DNA of 64,000 bases from Plazaster borealis (GCA_021014325.1 CM037476.1:16094827-16158826), one strand, 5' to 3'; positions 11,134 through 22,366 are shown, numbered from the stretch's first letter. Program-made: numbers and translations. Notes: generated by a model not told the origin, from the letters alone.

Positions 11134-12163
11134 AGAAACAGAAGTGTTGTCATTTTAAATTTTCCCGCTATTAAAACAGCCGACCCAACCATAAGAAACC
11201 GAACAATCAAAGCAAACAAATCATTCAAGGTATAATTGGCCTACACAACAAGGTTATCGTATAAAAGGTTTTTTGGGGGAAAAACTCTTGAATTTTGTTG
11301 ATAAACAGTGCTGGTAATTGACAAAGAATAATTCGTCTTCTGAGAAAATATGAGTCATTTCACTTTAAAAAAAAATAATAACAATAAATCCAAAACGTAA
11401 ACAAACATTATCCTTGCAGTGTCGAGATTATAAGAATGCGCTTTACAATTTTGCCCACTAACCGCAGAATTCACTTCAGGTGACGCGCATTCTGTTTGTT
11501 ATTGAGGCAAGGTACAATAATAGAAATGAGGATAATATTGAAAGTGGTAGGAGTAAGACTATAAGTATGCCAGGAAATCCCCAGATAGGATTTGTATACA
11601 ATCAGTTATTACTTACAGTAGAATGATTGTTGTTCTCTCTTGCTTTGAAGATATACTATGGTGGCCCTCAAGGGTGCACCCCATTAAATAAACTCCTATA
11701 GCATACAGTGCAAAATGCTAAATATTCAAAAATCTAATGAAAATACTTAGAAGTCTCACAGCGTTTCACAGTAACGGGAAAGTTATCCAGTGATTCTTGA
11801 ACTTTTATCCTCTGCTCACTTTAATATGGGGAGTCCCAAGGCCCAGAGAGTTATTCTCCCTTCAAATAAAAACACCCCTATACAGCAGTGAAATTTCCAA
11901 ACGTCCGAGCATCAATCTTGAAAAATGTCCCTACACCTCTCAGCAAATAGGACCATTTTTTTAAGGCCTATGTCATCCAAAATACATCCAGTTGGAAGTC
12001 AGCAACCCCCAGGTCACAATTGGGCAACATTTTTACACTGAAACCCTTTTTTTTGGACTCTCAAATCTGTCTAATATTATAGAATATTTTCAGGGCCTAC
12101 AAAATATTATTGAGCTCGACGCTCTGTTTTCTCCCTATTTAGTGGGGTCACCCTGAAAGGACA

Positions 12164-12302
12164 TCGCATATCGCAAATGTGCGCAGACGTATGAATCGCA
12201 CATGTCTGCGCACATAATTAGCAATTGTCTGCGCACATAATTAGCAATTAATTTCAAATCATTGCACACGTCTGCACACATTATTTGCGATGAGTTTCAC
12301 GA
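12164..12302. repeat. Short palindromic repeat with tandem TCTGCGCACATAATTAGCAATT
   Basis: Outer arms CATCGCATATCGCAAAT and its near complement ATTTGCGATG face each other. The centre holds two tandem copies of a 22-bp TGTCTGCGCACATAATTAGCAAT unit. Confidence 0.55.
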
Positions 12303-12449
12303 TGTCCATTCAGGGCCATCATACTATACAGCTTCATTTATTCACAAACAATAACCAGACAGTGATACATCAAAAACCCACATCAAAAGAAGTCCACGAA
12401 ACCTACTGATTATTAGGGCCTACATGGCAGTTACAATGAATTGTGGGAT

Positions 12450-12655
12450 TTGTCGTACGTAGTGGCTTGTCGAGCACAATTGGTCCGACATACTGGTTTA
12501 TCGCATATAATGGTTCGTCAGACAAATCGGGTCGGTCGTAATACTGTCAGACACAATGGGGACATAATACTTTGTCGTACATAGTGGATTGTCGAACACG
12601 CTGGGTCGGACATAATGGTCCCAATCGGATGTCGCGGTAAAATGGTCTGTAACAC
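12450..12655. repeat. Degenerate ~20-bp tandem repeat (TCGKACAYARTGG)
   Basis: Variants of GTCGNACANANTGGNTTGTCG recur about nine times in 200 bp, with substitutions and small indels. Confidence 0.5.
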
Positions 12656-12683
12656 AGATGAAACAATGGAATGAAAATGTACT

Positions 12684-12808
12684 CTTAAAAATCCAGTGTC
12701 AGTCATATACTTTCCTTTTGGGTCGGGTATATTTTGGTTCATTTCCTCACGCATATGCCTTTAGTGGCCCTTGATGTCATTTCGTATTGTAATGCATAAC
12801 ACGCCGTT
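12684..12808 (+). repeat. 125-bp direct repeat, left copy
   Basis: It starts TTAAAAATCCAGTGTCAG and ends AACACGCCGTTTT. A second copy (13180-13296) lies immediately beyond the family A MITE. Confidence 0.65.
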
Positions 12809-13183
12809 TTAAAGGTATCGTACACGTTTGGTAATGACTCAAAACAAATATTAGCATAAAAACTTACTTGGTAATTAGCAACGGGGAGCTGTTGATAGTA
12901 TAAAACATTGTAGGAAACGACTCCCTCTGAAGTAACGTAGCTTTTGAGAAAGGGGTAATTTCTCACTAAAATAATAAAAAATTCTTGCAAGAAGTTTTTA
13001 TTCCTATCTGAAAGCAAACAAATTTGTACAACAAGGGTGTTTTTTCTTTCATCGTTTTCTTGCAACTTCGATGACCAATTGAGCCCAAATTTGCACAGGC
13101 TTGTTATTTTATGCATAATGTTGGGATACACCAAGTGAGAGCACTGGTCTTTGACAATTTCCAAACGTGTCCAGTGCCTTTAA
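12809..13183 (+). mobile_element. Family A TTAA MITE, copy 1
   Basis: Flanked by TTAA, with ends AAAGGTATCGTACACGTTTGG and its complement. About 375 bp, with the internal palindrome TTCTTGCAAGAA. It shares more than 300 bp with six other copies in this window. It creates a misleading 141-codon minus-strand open frame. No transposase. Confidence 0.75.
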
Positions 13184-13296
13184 AAATCCAGTGTCAGTTA
13201 TATACTTTCCCTTTGGGTTGGTTATATTTTGGTTCATTTCCTCACGCGTTAGTGGCCCTTCATTTCGTAACTGATGCATAACACACCGTTTTCAGG
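13180..13296 (+). repeat. 125-bp direct repeat, right copy
   Basis: It matches 12684-12808 (CAGTGTCAGTTATATACTTTCC, GGTTCATTTCCTCACGC, GTGGCCCTT, GATGCATAACACACCGTTTT) with small indels. Confidence 0.65.
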
Positions 13297-13943
13297 AGGG
13301 TTTCCCCCCGTGTGGTGCCTTAGTCTAGTCTCTTTGAAACCAGTTGAGGTGCACGCTATTGTATAAGTCGAATATTACAGCTACAGTTCCGGGTGAAGTT
13401 TAAACGTTAGCTAGTCTATACACCAAGTGACCTGTGACGTCACATGAAATACAAAAGAGCCACAGAGCCTGGACTTCTTGCAGCCCAGGTACGACTTGTA
13501 CACAGCTCAAAGGAAAAACCCCACAATAAATCTAATATTTTATGGAGATTACACTGTCTGGTTTTTTTCTTCAACTTGTAATATGAAGAAAGGGGGTACA
13601 CCTCAAAGCTTGCCACTTTTATAACTCTTGAATTTATGTGAAAACTATAACACACAATGTAAACATTCTCTCAAGACCAGTGAGGTCACTTGCCTGCCAG
13701 AAAGGCCCTGGAATGTACGAGGTCACTCGTTTTGTAAAGAAAGGTTGCATGGTTTAATACTCTAAAGAAAATACCATGTGATTATGATTGATTGTGTGAT
13801 GAGGTGTGCAAGTCTTATTGGGGTTTTATCGCGTGATTTTGTATAGAAGATACCAGTCGCAGATGATGTGACATGGCATTGTGGCTGGTAACCCTATTCT
13901 GGTTATCATAATTGTTTTTAGTGTGTCTGGCTATTTTTTATGC

Positions 13944-14337
13944 TTAAAGGGACACGTTGCCTTGGATCGGACGAGTTGGTCAACAAAAAAGCGTTTGTAA
14001 CCGTTTGTTATAAAATGCATATGGTTAGAAAGACGTTATAAAAGTAGAAACAATGATCCACACAAATATGCCTCGAAATTGCGTGGTTTTCCTTTTACTT
14101 TGTGAACTAACACGGTCGGCCATTTTGTGGAGTCAAAATGTTGACTCCACAAAATGGCCGACCGTGTTTGTTCACGATGTAAACGGAAAACCACGCGATT
14201 TCGAGACATATTTGTGTGGATCATTGTATTCTACTTTTAAAACATCTTTCTTACCATATGCATTTTATAACAAACGGTTACAAATGCTTTTGATAGATCA
14301 ACTCGCCCGATCCAATTAAGGCAACGTGTCCCTTTAA
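13944..14337. mobile_element. Family B hairpin MITE, full-length copy
   Basis: TTAA-bounded, 394 bp, a nearly complete palindrome. Ends are AAAGGGACACGTTGCCTTGG and its complement; the centre has GTGGAGTCAAAATG facing TTGACTCCACAAAATGG. It creates mirrored open frames on both strands. This is the best complete copy of the family here. Confidence 0.75.
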
Positions 14338-15082
14338 GCAGCTCCATAAAACTTGGCCCAGATAAAAGTCAGAGGCGTTACTTTTACCGAGGTGTTTTGT
14401 GAAAATGAATAAACAAACATCTGAAGTTGAGTTTAATTACTTTTTATTTTGCTGTGTCGATTACTTTCGGTTCGTTCATGTTCTGTTACCGCACGATATT
14501 AACTATTAACCCAACAGCTATGACCGAAAGGAGAACGACAAACAATTAAGTAGATTTTGAAAAAGTAACATTCGATCCTTACCGTCCATCTCCATTGTAA
14601 ATAATTGTTTGACACTTGATTCAGAGGGAAGTGAAAGCCAAATAAATGGCTTTTCAGAGAAGTGAATAGTATTTCCCTATTTGCTATTTCATAACAAGTT
14701 GTTATCTTCAGAACAGAGGCATATAGTTTTAACCTTCCAGACAAGACCGTGTACACAGTGAAGTAAAGGGGGTAGGCCCTACTATTGGTATCTTTCTTGA
14801 TTTCTTTAAAGTATTCGATACACTAAAGCATGACATTTTGCTGTATAAATTAAACCATTACGGAATTCAAGTTGTTATATTCAGAGCAGAGGCATAGAGT
14901 TTTAACCTTCCAGACAATACCGTGTAGGCCTACACAGTGAAGTAAAAGGGGTTTGAGGCACCCGTATACTAAGGTTGGAGGATGGTGCCCCTTCCCTCAC
15001 TCACTAGGCCCTAAAATGTAACAAAGAACAAGGGAGGTAAGGAAGATCAACAAAGGGATACTGCAACAGAGAGGATATAAAT
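14338..15082. other. blimp1 intron with a 75-bp direct repeat
   Basis: Positions 14698-14770 and 14871-14950 are similar (CAGAGGCATA, GTTTTAACCTTCCAGACAA, ACACAGTGAAGTAAA), about 173 bp apart. Nothing else supported. Confidence 0.5.
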
Positions 15083-15296
15083 GAGAAAACAGAATTAGCT
15101 GTTGCAAACTGCTATACCAACCATAAGGTTACAATTATACATGTTCATGCGTGCTGTGTTGTGTTGTCATTAATTAGCCTTCGAGAAATACTCTGCTAGG
15201 GTCGAAACGTCAGGCCACTAACTGTTTTTTGCATTTATACCATAGGTCCTTTTGGTTGGTAAGCAGTTTGCAACAGCTAATTATATTTTCTCGTAT
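15083..15296. mobile_element. Palindromic MITE ending 41 bp before a blimp1 exon
   Basis: GAATTAGCTGTTGCAAACTGC near 15090-15112 faces its complement at about 15261-15286. The right end is within 41 bp of the splice acceptor at 15337, so it forms part of the likely branch-point region. No flanking target duplication was identified. Confidence 0.5.
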
Positions 15297-15337
15297 AATG
15301 TATAAGAGAAACATTTTGAATCGATGATTGTTTTCAG

Positions 15338-15457
15338 ATTGTGGGCGTTGGTGCAAGAGGCTACATCCCCAAAGGGACACGTTTCGGTCCACTGGTCGGT
15401 CAGATCTATCGAGAGGAGGAAGTACCACGTGATGCTAATCGAAAGTACTTTTGGCGG
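15338..15457 (+). CDS. blimp1: Blimp1/PRDM1 exon, first half of PR domain
   Basis: Forty codons, phase 0 at both ends. Acceptor TTGTTTTCAG|ATT and donor CGG|GTAAGA are strong. The peptide contains the PR-domain core ([17 protein letters not shown], then [12 protein letters not shown]), nearly identical in pattern to vertebrate PRDM1 ([17 protein letters not shown]...NANRKYFWR). With the 10024 start these are residues 57-96. PR domains are SET-related; that of PRDM1 lacks convincing methyltransferase activity and is thought to work in protein contacts and repression. Confidence 0.97.
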
Positions 15458-15498
15458 GTAAGATAGTTTTGATGAGCTGTCAATTAAATAATGTATGT

Positions 15499-15864
15499 AA
15501 GGCCAAATAAATAAAACAAACATGTTTAGCGTCCTGCCTTTTTGAAAAAAGGAAGGAGGAGGGCCTTTTTTTTCTTCTTTTTTTTTCTTTTTCAAAATGG
15601 CCGCCCGACAAGTTTTTCGAGACAACCGGCCGGGCTATTTTTCAAGATGGTTGCCAGCTTTTTTGGTGTGCTTTTTTCGCTGTGCTTAAGTCAAAAATAT
15701 GATCTTATTTATTATTAAAAAAAAAAAAAAATTGTCAGGGAAAATAAAAATGTATAATTTTTTTCTTTCAAATAAAAAAAAAAGAAGAAAAGAAAAAAAA
15801 GAAGCGGCCTCTAAAAAGGAAGCGGGCGGGGACGCTAAAAATGTATTTTTTTTATTTGGCCTAA
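15499..15864 (+). mobile_element. Family C MITE, copy 3
   Basis: Starts TAAGGCCAAATAAA then ACATGTTTAGCGTCC, and ends GGGGACGCTAAAAATG...ATTTGGCCTA. Inverted ends; interior nearly the same as 2967-3280. Confidence 0.65.
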
Positions 15865-16154
15865 TACCATGGAGGTCTAATTCTACCTCCATGGTAATAC
15901 CTAGAATGCAGTTGCCACCTTTATTGTCCAGTAATCCACCCTTTCACACTGACCATCCTTTGTCCTCACTACCTTACTCTGATTGGTTCTAAGCCACCCT
16001 ATTGTTAGTAAATTAATAACTTTGATTGGCTATAATTTCCCCGCTTATTTTCTGGATACTTTCCCTTAATCCTTTGCTCCTGTTTGTTTGCTATAAATAG
16101 ATAGGTTTGTGTTTATGCCCAATAATGTGGCAGAGGAAATACATGTATAATATC

Positions 16155-16335
16155 AGCGTTCTCCCTTAATAGTGGTACGCTGGCCAGATACTTTAGTTGT
16201 TAAAACACCCGAAGACCAGTCAAACTTTACTAAAAGTGGTCCGGTTGGCTAGTTTAGGTATGGAAAGCATCCCTATTTAATAAGAAATATAGACCAATGA
16301 AAAAGCTGGTTGAGTATAGTGAAATAATAAGCTAT
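16155..16335 (+). repeat. Dispersed repeat J, copy 1
   Basis: Shares CAGCGTTCTCCCTTAA, AGTGGTCCGGTTGGCTAGTT and GAAAAAGCTGGTTG blocks with 30778-30972 and 44774-44966. Non-coding; class unknown. Confidence 0.55.
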
Positions 16336-16737
16336 ATAATGCTGCCCCCATAAATCCCCAAAGAATTCCTGAGAGTCCCAGAACACAATGAGAACACAAT
16401 AGGAGGGGTGGGGGTACATCAAACGGGTATATATGACGTGAAGGTATACACCTGTATAGGCCTATTCACGTCTGAAAAACTACTATTGTGCGGGAAAGCT
16501 GTGCTCGGTTTCTATTTCGGGTAGAAATAAACACATCATTATAACATCCCCTTTGACAAAATATAACCATGATCACATATTAATTGAAAGCAATGAACAC
16601 ATCCTACCAAAAGATTTCCTTTTATAGTCAACAGGCCTACACTGAAAATCACATCATCTCTGCATTGCATCATCTTGAAAAGGCATTACATTTTACAGGG
16701 GTGGTGGTGGTGCTGGGGAACGCAGGGGAATCCCCCA

Positions 16738-16885
16738 TCCCAAACACACGCAAGTGTGTGAACACCTGCAATCGGGACCTCCTATTGTCCCTCTTTTGTT
16801 TGAACTTTTTTTGCAACAGCTCCAAATGGGGACCTTTCCCCACCGGGACCTTATTGTATTGTCCTCTTTTGTTTTAGGTCCCCGG
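16738..16885 (+). repeat. Dispersed repeat M, copy 1
   Basis: AAGTGTGTGAACACCTGCAATCGGGACC and the repeated CCTCTTTTGTTT blocks recur at 39603-39765. No gene is implied by the overlapping open frames. Confidence 0.55.
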
Positions 16886-17192
16886 TTTGAATGTGTACCC
16901 TACCCACACATACCCTTACATATAATATGGCAGTTACAGGGTACCTCAATAGTTGTTATTTGATTCCCTTTTCTAAAGAAATCCTCTTTGGGGTACCACT
17001 AGAACAAAGAAAACCTTGTGGGGTAGCATTGTTCCATCGTGTAAAGATACCCCGTAAGTTGGCGTGTGTATAAGGGCACAATGTGTATGTCGGCCGGCCG
17101 TAAATCGAGAACTTCTCTTTGCTGTCCCATTGTCTGTGTTTCTTTTTTTTAGCAAGTGCTGTGTATTGAGAGAGTTGTGACATGGAGGAACC

Positions 17193-17365
17193 AGTTTTCA
17201 GTTTTCTTCGGTCACGTGGATGCTAGACGCCATTTTCGGTCCAAATGCAGCACAACACAATGGGCCGACTATAGTTTGGCACCCTGTTTTCGCCAATGCG
17301 GTTTTTTGGGACACAAAATGGCTTATAATCACAAGTTGTCGCAACTCTCTCAATATCGCCGCCCA
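17193..17365 (+). repeat. Dispersed repeat L, copy 1
   Basis: CTTCGGTCACGTG, GCTAGACGCCATT, GCAGCACAAC and CAACTCTCTCAATAT blocks occur in the same order at 59551-59722. Confidence 0.6.
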
Positions 17366-17555
17366 TTGAATTTGTACAGGACAAAACACCCGGATCCCTT
17401 TTGTTAAAGACTGAAAGTCCTGGGTTTTAACGGGTAGACATTCTGTTAACATAGCCCGTGTCCATGTATATACACATAGCACAGCCTAGATCGCCTAGTT
17501 CACGCTAAAAAAAAAAAAAGTAAATAAGTTTCGAAACATATATTATTTTAAACAG

Positions 17556-17811
17556 ATCTACAAGAACCAGAAGTTCATCCACTACATCGACGGATTCGAC
17601 CCGCAGAAGAGCAACTGGATGAGACACGTCAACCCGGCCAACTCGGCCTGTGATCAGAACCTCGTAGCTTGCCAGTACGACACCGATATCTACTTCTACA
17701 CCGTGAAACCGATACGACAGGGCACGGAGCTACTCGTTTGGTACTGCAAGGAGTTCCAGCGAAGACTGGAACAACCTGTTATCATGCAAGCCATTACGGA
17801 TGGCGAGAAAG
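17556..17811 (+). CDS. blimp1: Blimp1/PRDM1 exon, second half of PR domain
   Basis: 256 bp, starting in phase 0 and ending in phase 1 (85 codons plus one base). Acceptor AAACAG|ATC, donor AAAG|GTAAAG. Encodes FIHYIDGFDPQKSNWMRHVN, then NLVACQYDTDIYFYTVKPI and ELLVWYCKEFQRRL, the C-terminal PR-domain signature (vertebrate PRDM1 has HFIDGF..KSNWMRYVN and ELLVWYCRDFAERL). Residues about 97-181. Reading through the donor meets a stop at 17862-17864. Confidence 0.97.
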
Positions 17812-19732
17812 GTAAAGAATACCGAAAACCAGACTATTGCGGTAACAAGAAGGGCAAAGGCTAATACTTGGGGCTTTTTTCCAAACCTCGGTTTGGGCTC
17901 CGGGCTCAATTTGATGTTGGAAACACCGTGCAAAATGTACACTGCTGCCGACGGGGCCCAAGCTGGAGCCCGGAGCCCGAGCCGAGATTTGGAAAAAGCC
18001 TCCTGGGCGAGTTTAGCGAAGTACGGAGACAATTCTAATTGCTCAGCAGAGGCAGACTACCAGCCAAAATGCTATATTTTCGTAGTGCTCTTGCAGCTGG
18101 TTCCACGCTAAGTCGCTTATTAGTTTGTGTGGAAAATTCTGCAAAACAACTCTTTTATGCCGGGGCCCATCAGGACACTGATGGAAACCAAGTGGTAGTG
18201 CAAAAAAAGGTGCGATGATTCGCCTCCACCCCCCCCCCACCTCCTATCAAAATTTAACCTATATACTGACCATACGAAGGCTGTCTGAGGAAACAAATTA
18301 GGGTGCAACAATTTTTCCTTTTGATTAGATGTTTTTTCAAACTTTGTTTTTAATATTAATAGTAATTATGCTTGGCCTGATTGTAAAATAGTTTGTGCCC
18401 GAAATGTGTTTAAAGGTAAAGTTTGAATTTAAAAAAAATCTTCTGAAAAGGGCATCCATTAAATAATTCTCATACATAATATTAAATAAATAAATATCAT
18501 TACATTTATGGGCCTTTTCCCCCCTTCAAAATATCAAAACGAAACAACGCTACATGGATGTCTTTAATGCAAAGAGAGGTAGCATAATAATATTCAACGG
18601 ATCAGCTTCGCAAACATTACAACAAAACGCATTTTGTCACTCAAAACGGTTAACTGCTCAAACAAAACAAAAAATTATGCTTGTTTCTATTCCTTTATTA
18701 AACAAACTGTTATTGACGCTATAAAAAAAAGTCAAATGCGAATCAATTTCGTTTTAGGCACAGAGTAAACAGCAAAACGCATAATGTTTCCATTTTATTT
18801 CCCGGTTTTAAAGACATGCACATCTGTTGTCTTGCAGTACAAATATGATTCTATAGTCATAACTTGACTTTTATTTAGGATACCGAACCGACCGTGGGAA
18901 ATATGAAAGTATTTACATCTGTTTTATAGACATCTACAGTCAATGTCACTCGAGGCAATTTAGATGCAACAAATTGTAAGTGCCAACTAAGTCACATTAT
19001 GTCACACAAATGGTTACAAGTCATGAGATATATCTCATATTCATACAATTAATGTAAGTCATAATGCTTGTACAAAGTCATAATTATGAGATATAAGTCA
19101 TAAATATGACTTGTACTACTTTTAAAGACATGCACATCTGTCTGAAGAGATATAAATAAGTCATAATTAAGACTTTCTTCCTTCAACGCCTCAGTACACT
19201 CTGTTAGCAAAGCTCCGTTAGATTTTGTGTTTTTATTTTTTGAATTCAGTGCAATTGGTTGCCTCCAAAAGCTGCATGTGAAAATTGCCTCGTGTGCTGT
19301 GACAAGAATTTAACAGCAAAGTCAATTAATATTCAAGATTAAAGGGACATTTTGCCTTGGATCGGGCGAGTTGGTCTATGTTTTGAAAGTAGAATAACAA
19401 TGATCACACACAAATATGCCACGAAATTGCGTGTTTTTCCTAAATAAACTAAACACGGTACGCCATTTTGTAGAGCCAAATTTTTGACTCCACAAAATGG
19501 CGAGACCAATTTCATGGCTCTGCTTACCATGGAAGTATGTGTTTATGTCCCATAGAATCATGCACTTACATGGCTCTGTAAGTATGGAATTCTGCGGTAA
19601 GCAGGGCCATGAAATTGGGCCCAGAAAGTGTAATGTATTGTAATATTGCAGTTATTGAAGTTCTAAAATGAAAAAAACTATATTGCACACTTAAGCAAAA
19701 TGTATTTTGCCTACATATTTGTCCTTATGCAG
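17812..19732 (+). other. blimp1 intron, 1.9 kb
   Basis: Mostly AT-rich. It contains an AAGTCATAA-rich patch (about 18985-19175) like the element at 1836-2102, a truncated family B MITE (19339-19510) and a fragment of family E near 19570-19622. No exon candidate. Confidence 0.8.
19339..19510. mobile_element. Family B MITE, truncated copy
   Basis: Begins TTAAAGGGACATTTTGCCTTGG and keeps the central GTAGAGCCAAA..TTTGACTCCACAAAATGGC palindrome, but the right arm is replaced by unrelated sequence with a family E-like patch. Confidence 0.55.
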
Positions 19733-21582
19733 GACGTGAATCGAGTCTCAACGAATTGAAAGACACACGAGACGAAGACAAAGTCCTAGACTTCAGCATG
19801 TCATCCCGTAGTTCCTCCGCCAGTAGAAGAACCATCAGCCCACCCACATCCTCCCCTTCTCCCGTACCTGCTGACTACCCGGAGAGTCTACAAAGCAAAC
19901 GGCCGTCGCATCTCCCTTCCGTACCCATGAGGACGGTGATTACTAACCCAGCTACGGGGTTAGTCTTCAGCCACCGGATGGCCAGTCCACAAACCTCACC
20001 CGTCCAGAAGGGAGCTGCCGGTGCTATGCCCCAGAACATGGCCGAGTTGAAACCTCATTCGACCCACCAGATCCCTAAGCACATAGCTGATGCGGCTAGC
20101 AAGGCCGGTGTGCTCATCCCGCACCCGATTCCGCTGCAGGTCGGTCGGCACCACGGGTTACCCTTCATCATACCTCAGTACATGTACAACCCGCTCCTGG
20201 TCAGGACGACTTTGCACAGCGGAATGCTACCGACTCAATCCATGCTTCCTGCACACGGGTTCGACTCACGTCTCCATTCGGTACATACCCAAGACAGGAA
20301 CCCAGGCGTCAAGAGAATAATTCTACCGGCCTCCTCAGCACCAGTAGCCACTATAAACCCCAACGTTGTTCTCAACACAAGCGCACCAATCTACTCGTCC
20401 CCAACCTCGTTCACCAGTGCCAACTTCCAGTCCAACACAACACCCCAAACGGAGGACGAAACACAAACCAACCCCGATTACAAGCTGATTCGCAAGAGGT
20501 CCGTCAACCCGGACTACGGCCACAAATCCCTGGAGTACCCGCTCCCAAGAAAAAACGGCAAGATCCAGTACGAGTGCAATGTGTGTCAGAAGGTGTTCGG
20601 GCAGCTGTCCAATCTCAAGGTACACCTACGGGTGCACAGCGGCGAGAGGCCGTTCCGTTGTGAGGTCTGCAGCAAGGGGTTCACCCAGTATGCCCACCTT
20701 CAGAAGCACTACCTGGTGCACACCGGGGAGAAACCTCACTGCTGCAACGTATGCAACAAGTGCTTCAGCAGCACCAGTAACCTCAAGACCCACATGAGGT
20801 TGCACAACGGGGAGAAACCCTACAACTGTAAGCTGTGCCCCGCTAAATTCACTCAGTACGTCCACCTGAAACTCCACAAGCGATCTCATCTGGAGGACGG
20901 GTACGTCTATGACCCCTCGGACGAGGCTAACTTCTCCCCCTCACCGACGCCCTCCTCGCCGACAGATTCCGTCTCTCCGCCGCCGTTCAAGAAGATCAAG
21001 TCTGAGTTCCACGGATACAAAAATCATATGGTGAGCACCGACGTGGCTGATTATTTTGGACAGACTGGAGGGAGGAGTCCGGTGCACGATGCAAGCAGTA
21101 GTGACGACACGCGGGAGGAGGGCCTGGACGCAGTGGGGTCAACCAGAGGAGGTACAGAGCAAGGGGAAAGCAATAAGATAATCACTGAGAGCAACACAGC
21201 ACAGAATAGAAAGGGTTTACCGCCCCCACTCGTACCTGTCACAACCTCAAACAACGGTATGAAATACCTTAACCCAGGGAGCTACGAGGCAACGGACACG
21301 GCCAACTTTCACAAGCAGAAGGAAATAGCCTTCCTCCGCCATAACGACGAGGCAGCCCAGCCCGAAAACGAAACTAAAACCAGCCCGGATAACTCGGTGA
21401 TTCGACCGACAGCCGAAAGCGAAAACATCAATGCAGCCATTGTTTCGGAGGTTGACAGAGTCGGGGACTGTGAAGACTTCAGGGGGAAACGAGAGAAGTT
21501 TATTCCAGGCCAGCTCTTCTCCCATGCAACCAAAATCGAAAACGTTGTGCAGAAAATTCGGAGCAAAACGGTTCCGAGTTGA
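19733..21582 (+). CDS. blimp1: Blimp1/PRDM1 terminal exon with four C2H2 zinc fingers
   Basis: Acceptor TTATGCAG|GAC joins the phase-1 donor of the previous exon. This exon supplies residues 182-797 and the stop (TGA, 21580-21582), so no ATG is needed here. It encodes a Ser/Pro-rich linker (about 200-455), then four C2H2 fingers at about residues 461-483, 489-511, 517-539 and 545-567 with SGERP, TGEKP and NGEKP linkers. Finger order and helix residues ([52 protein letters not shown]) identify PRDM1/Blimp1, a sequence-specific nuclear repressor. Vertebrate PRDM1 has a fifth finger; here the chain goes to an acidic, Ser/Pro-rich tail with a consensus sumoylation site IKSE (603-606). The exon is markedly GC-richer than its surroundings. 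In sea urchins blimp1/krox acts in the endomesoderm gene network. Confidence 0.97.
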
Positions 21583-22165
21583 GCAAACTGTTAGACTTTA
21601 TGCACGTGACTTCACGGGAGTATAGCGCCCTCACGTAGGTCGAGACACGATTGTTCAAGGCCCATCCTGTGCGCCGCGCGTACAGAGCTGTGCATTTCCA
21701 TTGTTTCGTCAACGTTTTGCCTCTAACGAGACAATTTTGTAATTTACTGTAGAAAGTGTTTTCAGTAGCTTAGAGGAACGGCTGAGCAGTGTGCCTTAAT
21801 TAAGTTCGTGGTTTTTCCAAAAACATTGTATGTATAACTCGAATACAAATAACATTTTGATGAAGATTGTATAAAATATTGGTCAAATTATTAATATACA
21901 CAGATTAATTTATTTATTGATTCTACTATTTCCATTAATTGTAACTAATCGGTGCATATTTTGTATCACATTTAACTGTGTGACTTTTAATTTATTGAAT
22001 GATACTTTTAAGTTATTATTGATTACTCGGATTATCAATTGAACTGAATAATTTAATACAATTTTTCTAATCATAAACAAGTGTTGGTCACAATGGAATT
22101 TAGACGTTTTGCCAGAAAACATTTATACACTTTTATCGAAGTGCAGTCATCTATTTTGTTCTCCC
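21583..22165 (+). other. blimp1 3' UTR (start), with AU-rich element
   Basis: Follows the TGA directly. It contains the AU-rich nonamer TTATTTATT (21910-21918), a known class of mRNA-destabilising motif. No canonical AATAAA was found in this part; candidates occur at 24867 and 25257, so the 3' UTR may be long and include MITEs. The 3' end is not determined. Confidence 0.5.
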
Positions 22166-22169
22166 ATCG

Positions 22170-22366
22170 GGGCCCAATTTCATGAGCTGCTTATGTACAA
22201 AATATTGCCTAACAATTTTCTGCTGATCAAAAATGAGCAGGATACCAGTCACAGATTATACATGCGATATGGCATTTTTGCTGGTAAACTTATCCTGGTA
22301 AAAGTATAACTGTTGTTGTTCTTAGCTGCTTTTTGTGCTTAAGCAGCTCTATGAAATTTGGCCCAG
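22170..22366. mobile_element. Family E palindromic MITE, copy 1
   Basis: Starts GGCCCAATTTCATGAGCTGC and ends GCAGCTCTATGAAATTTGGCCC, near-perfect inverted ends. Confidence 0.6.

Larger units (their letters stand above)
10192..15337 (+). other. blimp1 intron, about 5.1 kb, repeat-rich
   Basis: Holds several MITEs (10753-11133, 12809-13183, 13944-14337, 15083-15296) and tandem repeats, listed separately. A small near-perfect inverted repeat lies at about 10323-10449 (GGTTCTGAGAAGA and its complement). Stretches 11134-12160 and 13300-13940 show no further feature. No extra PRDM-like exon was seen. Confidence 0.75.
15458..17555 (+). other. blimp1 intron, 2.1 kb
   Basis: Contains a family C MITE (15499-15864) and repeats J, M and L, listed separately. 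A small perfect hairpin ACCATGGAGGT..ACCTCCATGGT lies at 15867-15897. No coding exon evident. Confidence 0.8.

Noticed and set aside
12739..13164. 141-codon open frame (minus), with similar frames at 22883-23287 and 58019-58369
   Set aside because: All lie in family A MITE copies; the shared peptide is a by-product of the repeated DNA.
17812..17864. Coding extension of the PR-domain exon
   Set aside because: Follows a good donor and stops after 17 codons; phase supports splicing to 19733.
20335..20889. Antisense open frames under the zinc-finger exon
   Set aside because: Shadows of the GC-rich coding exon on the opposite strand.
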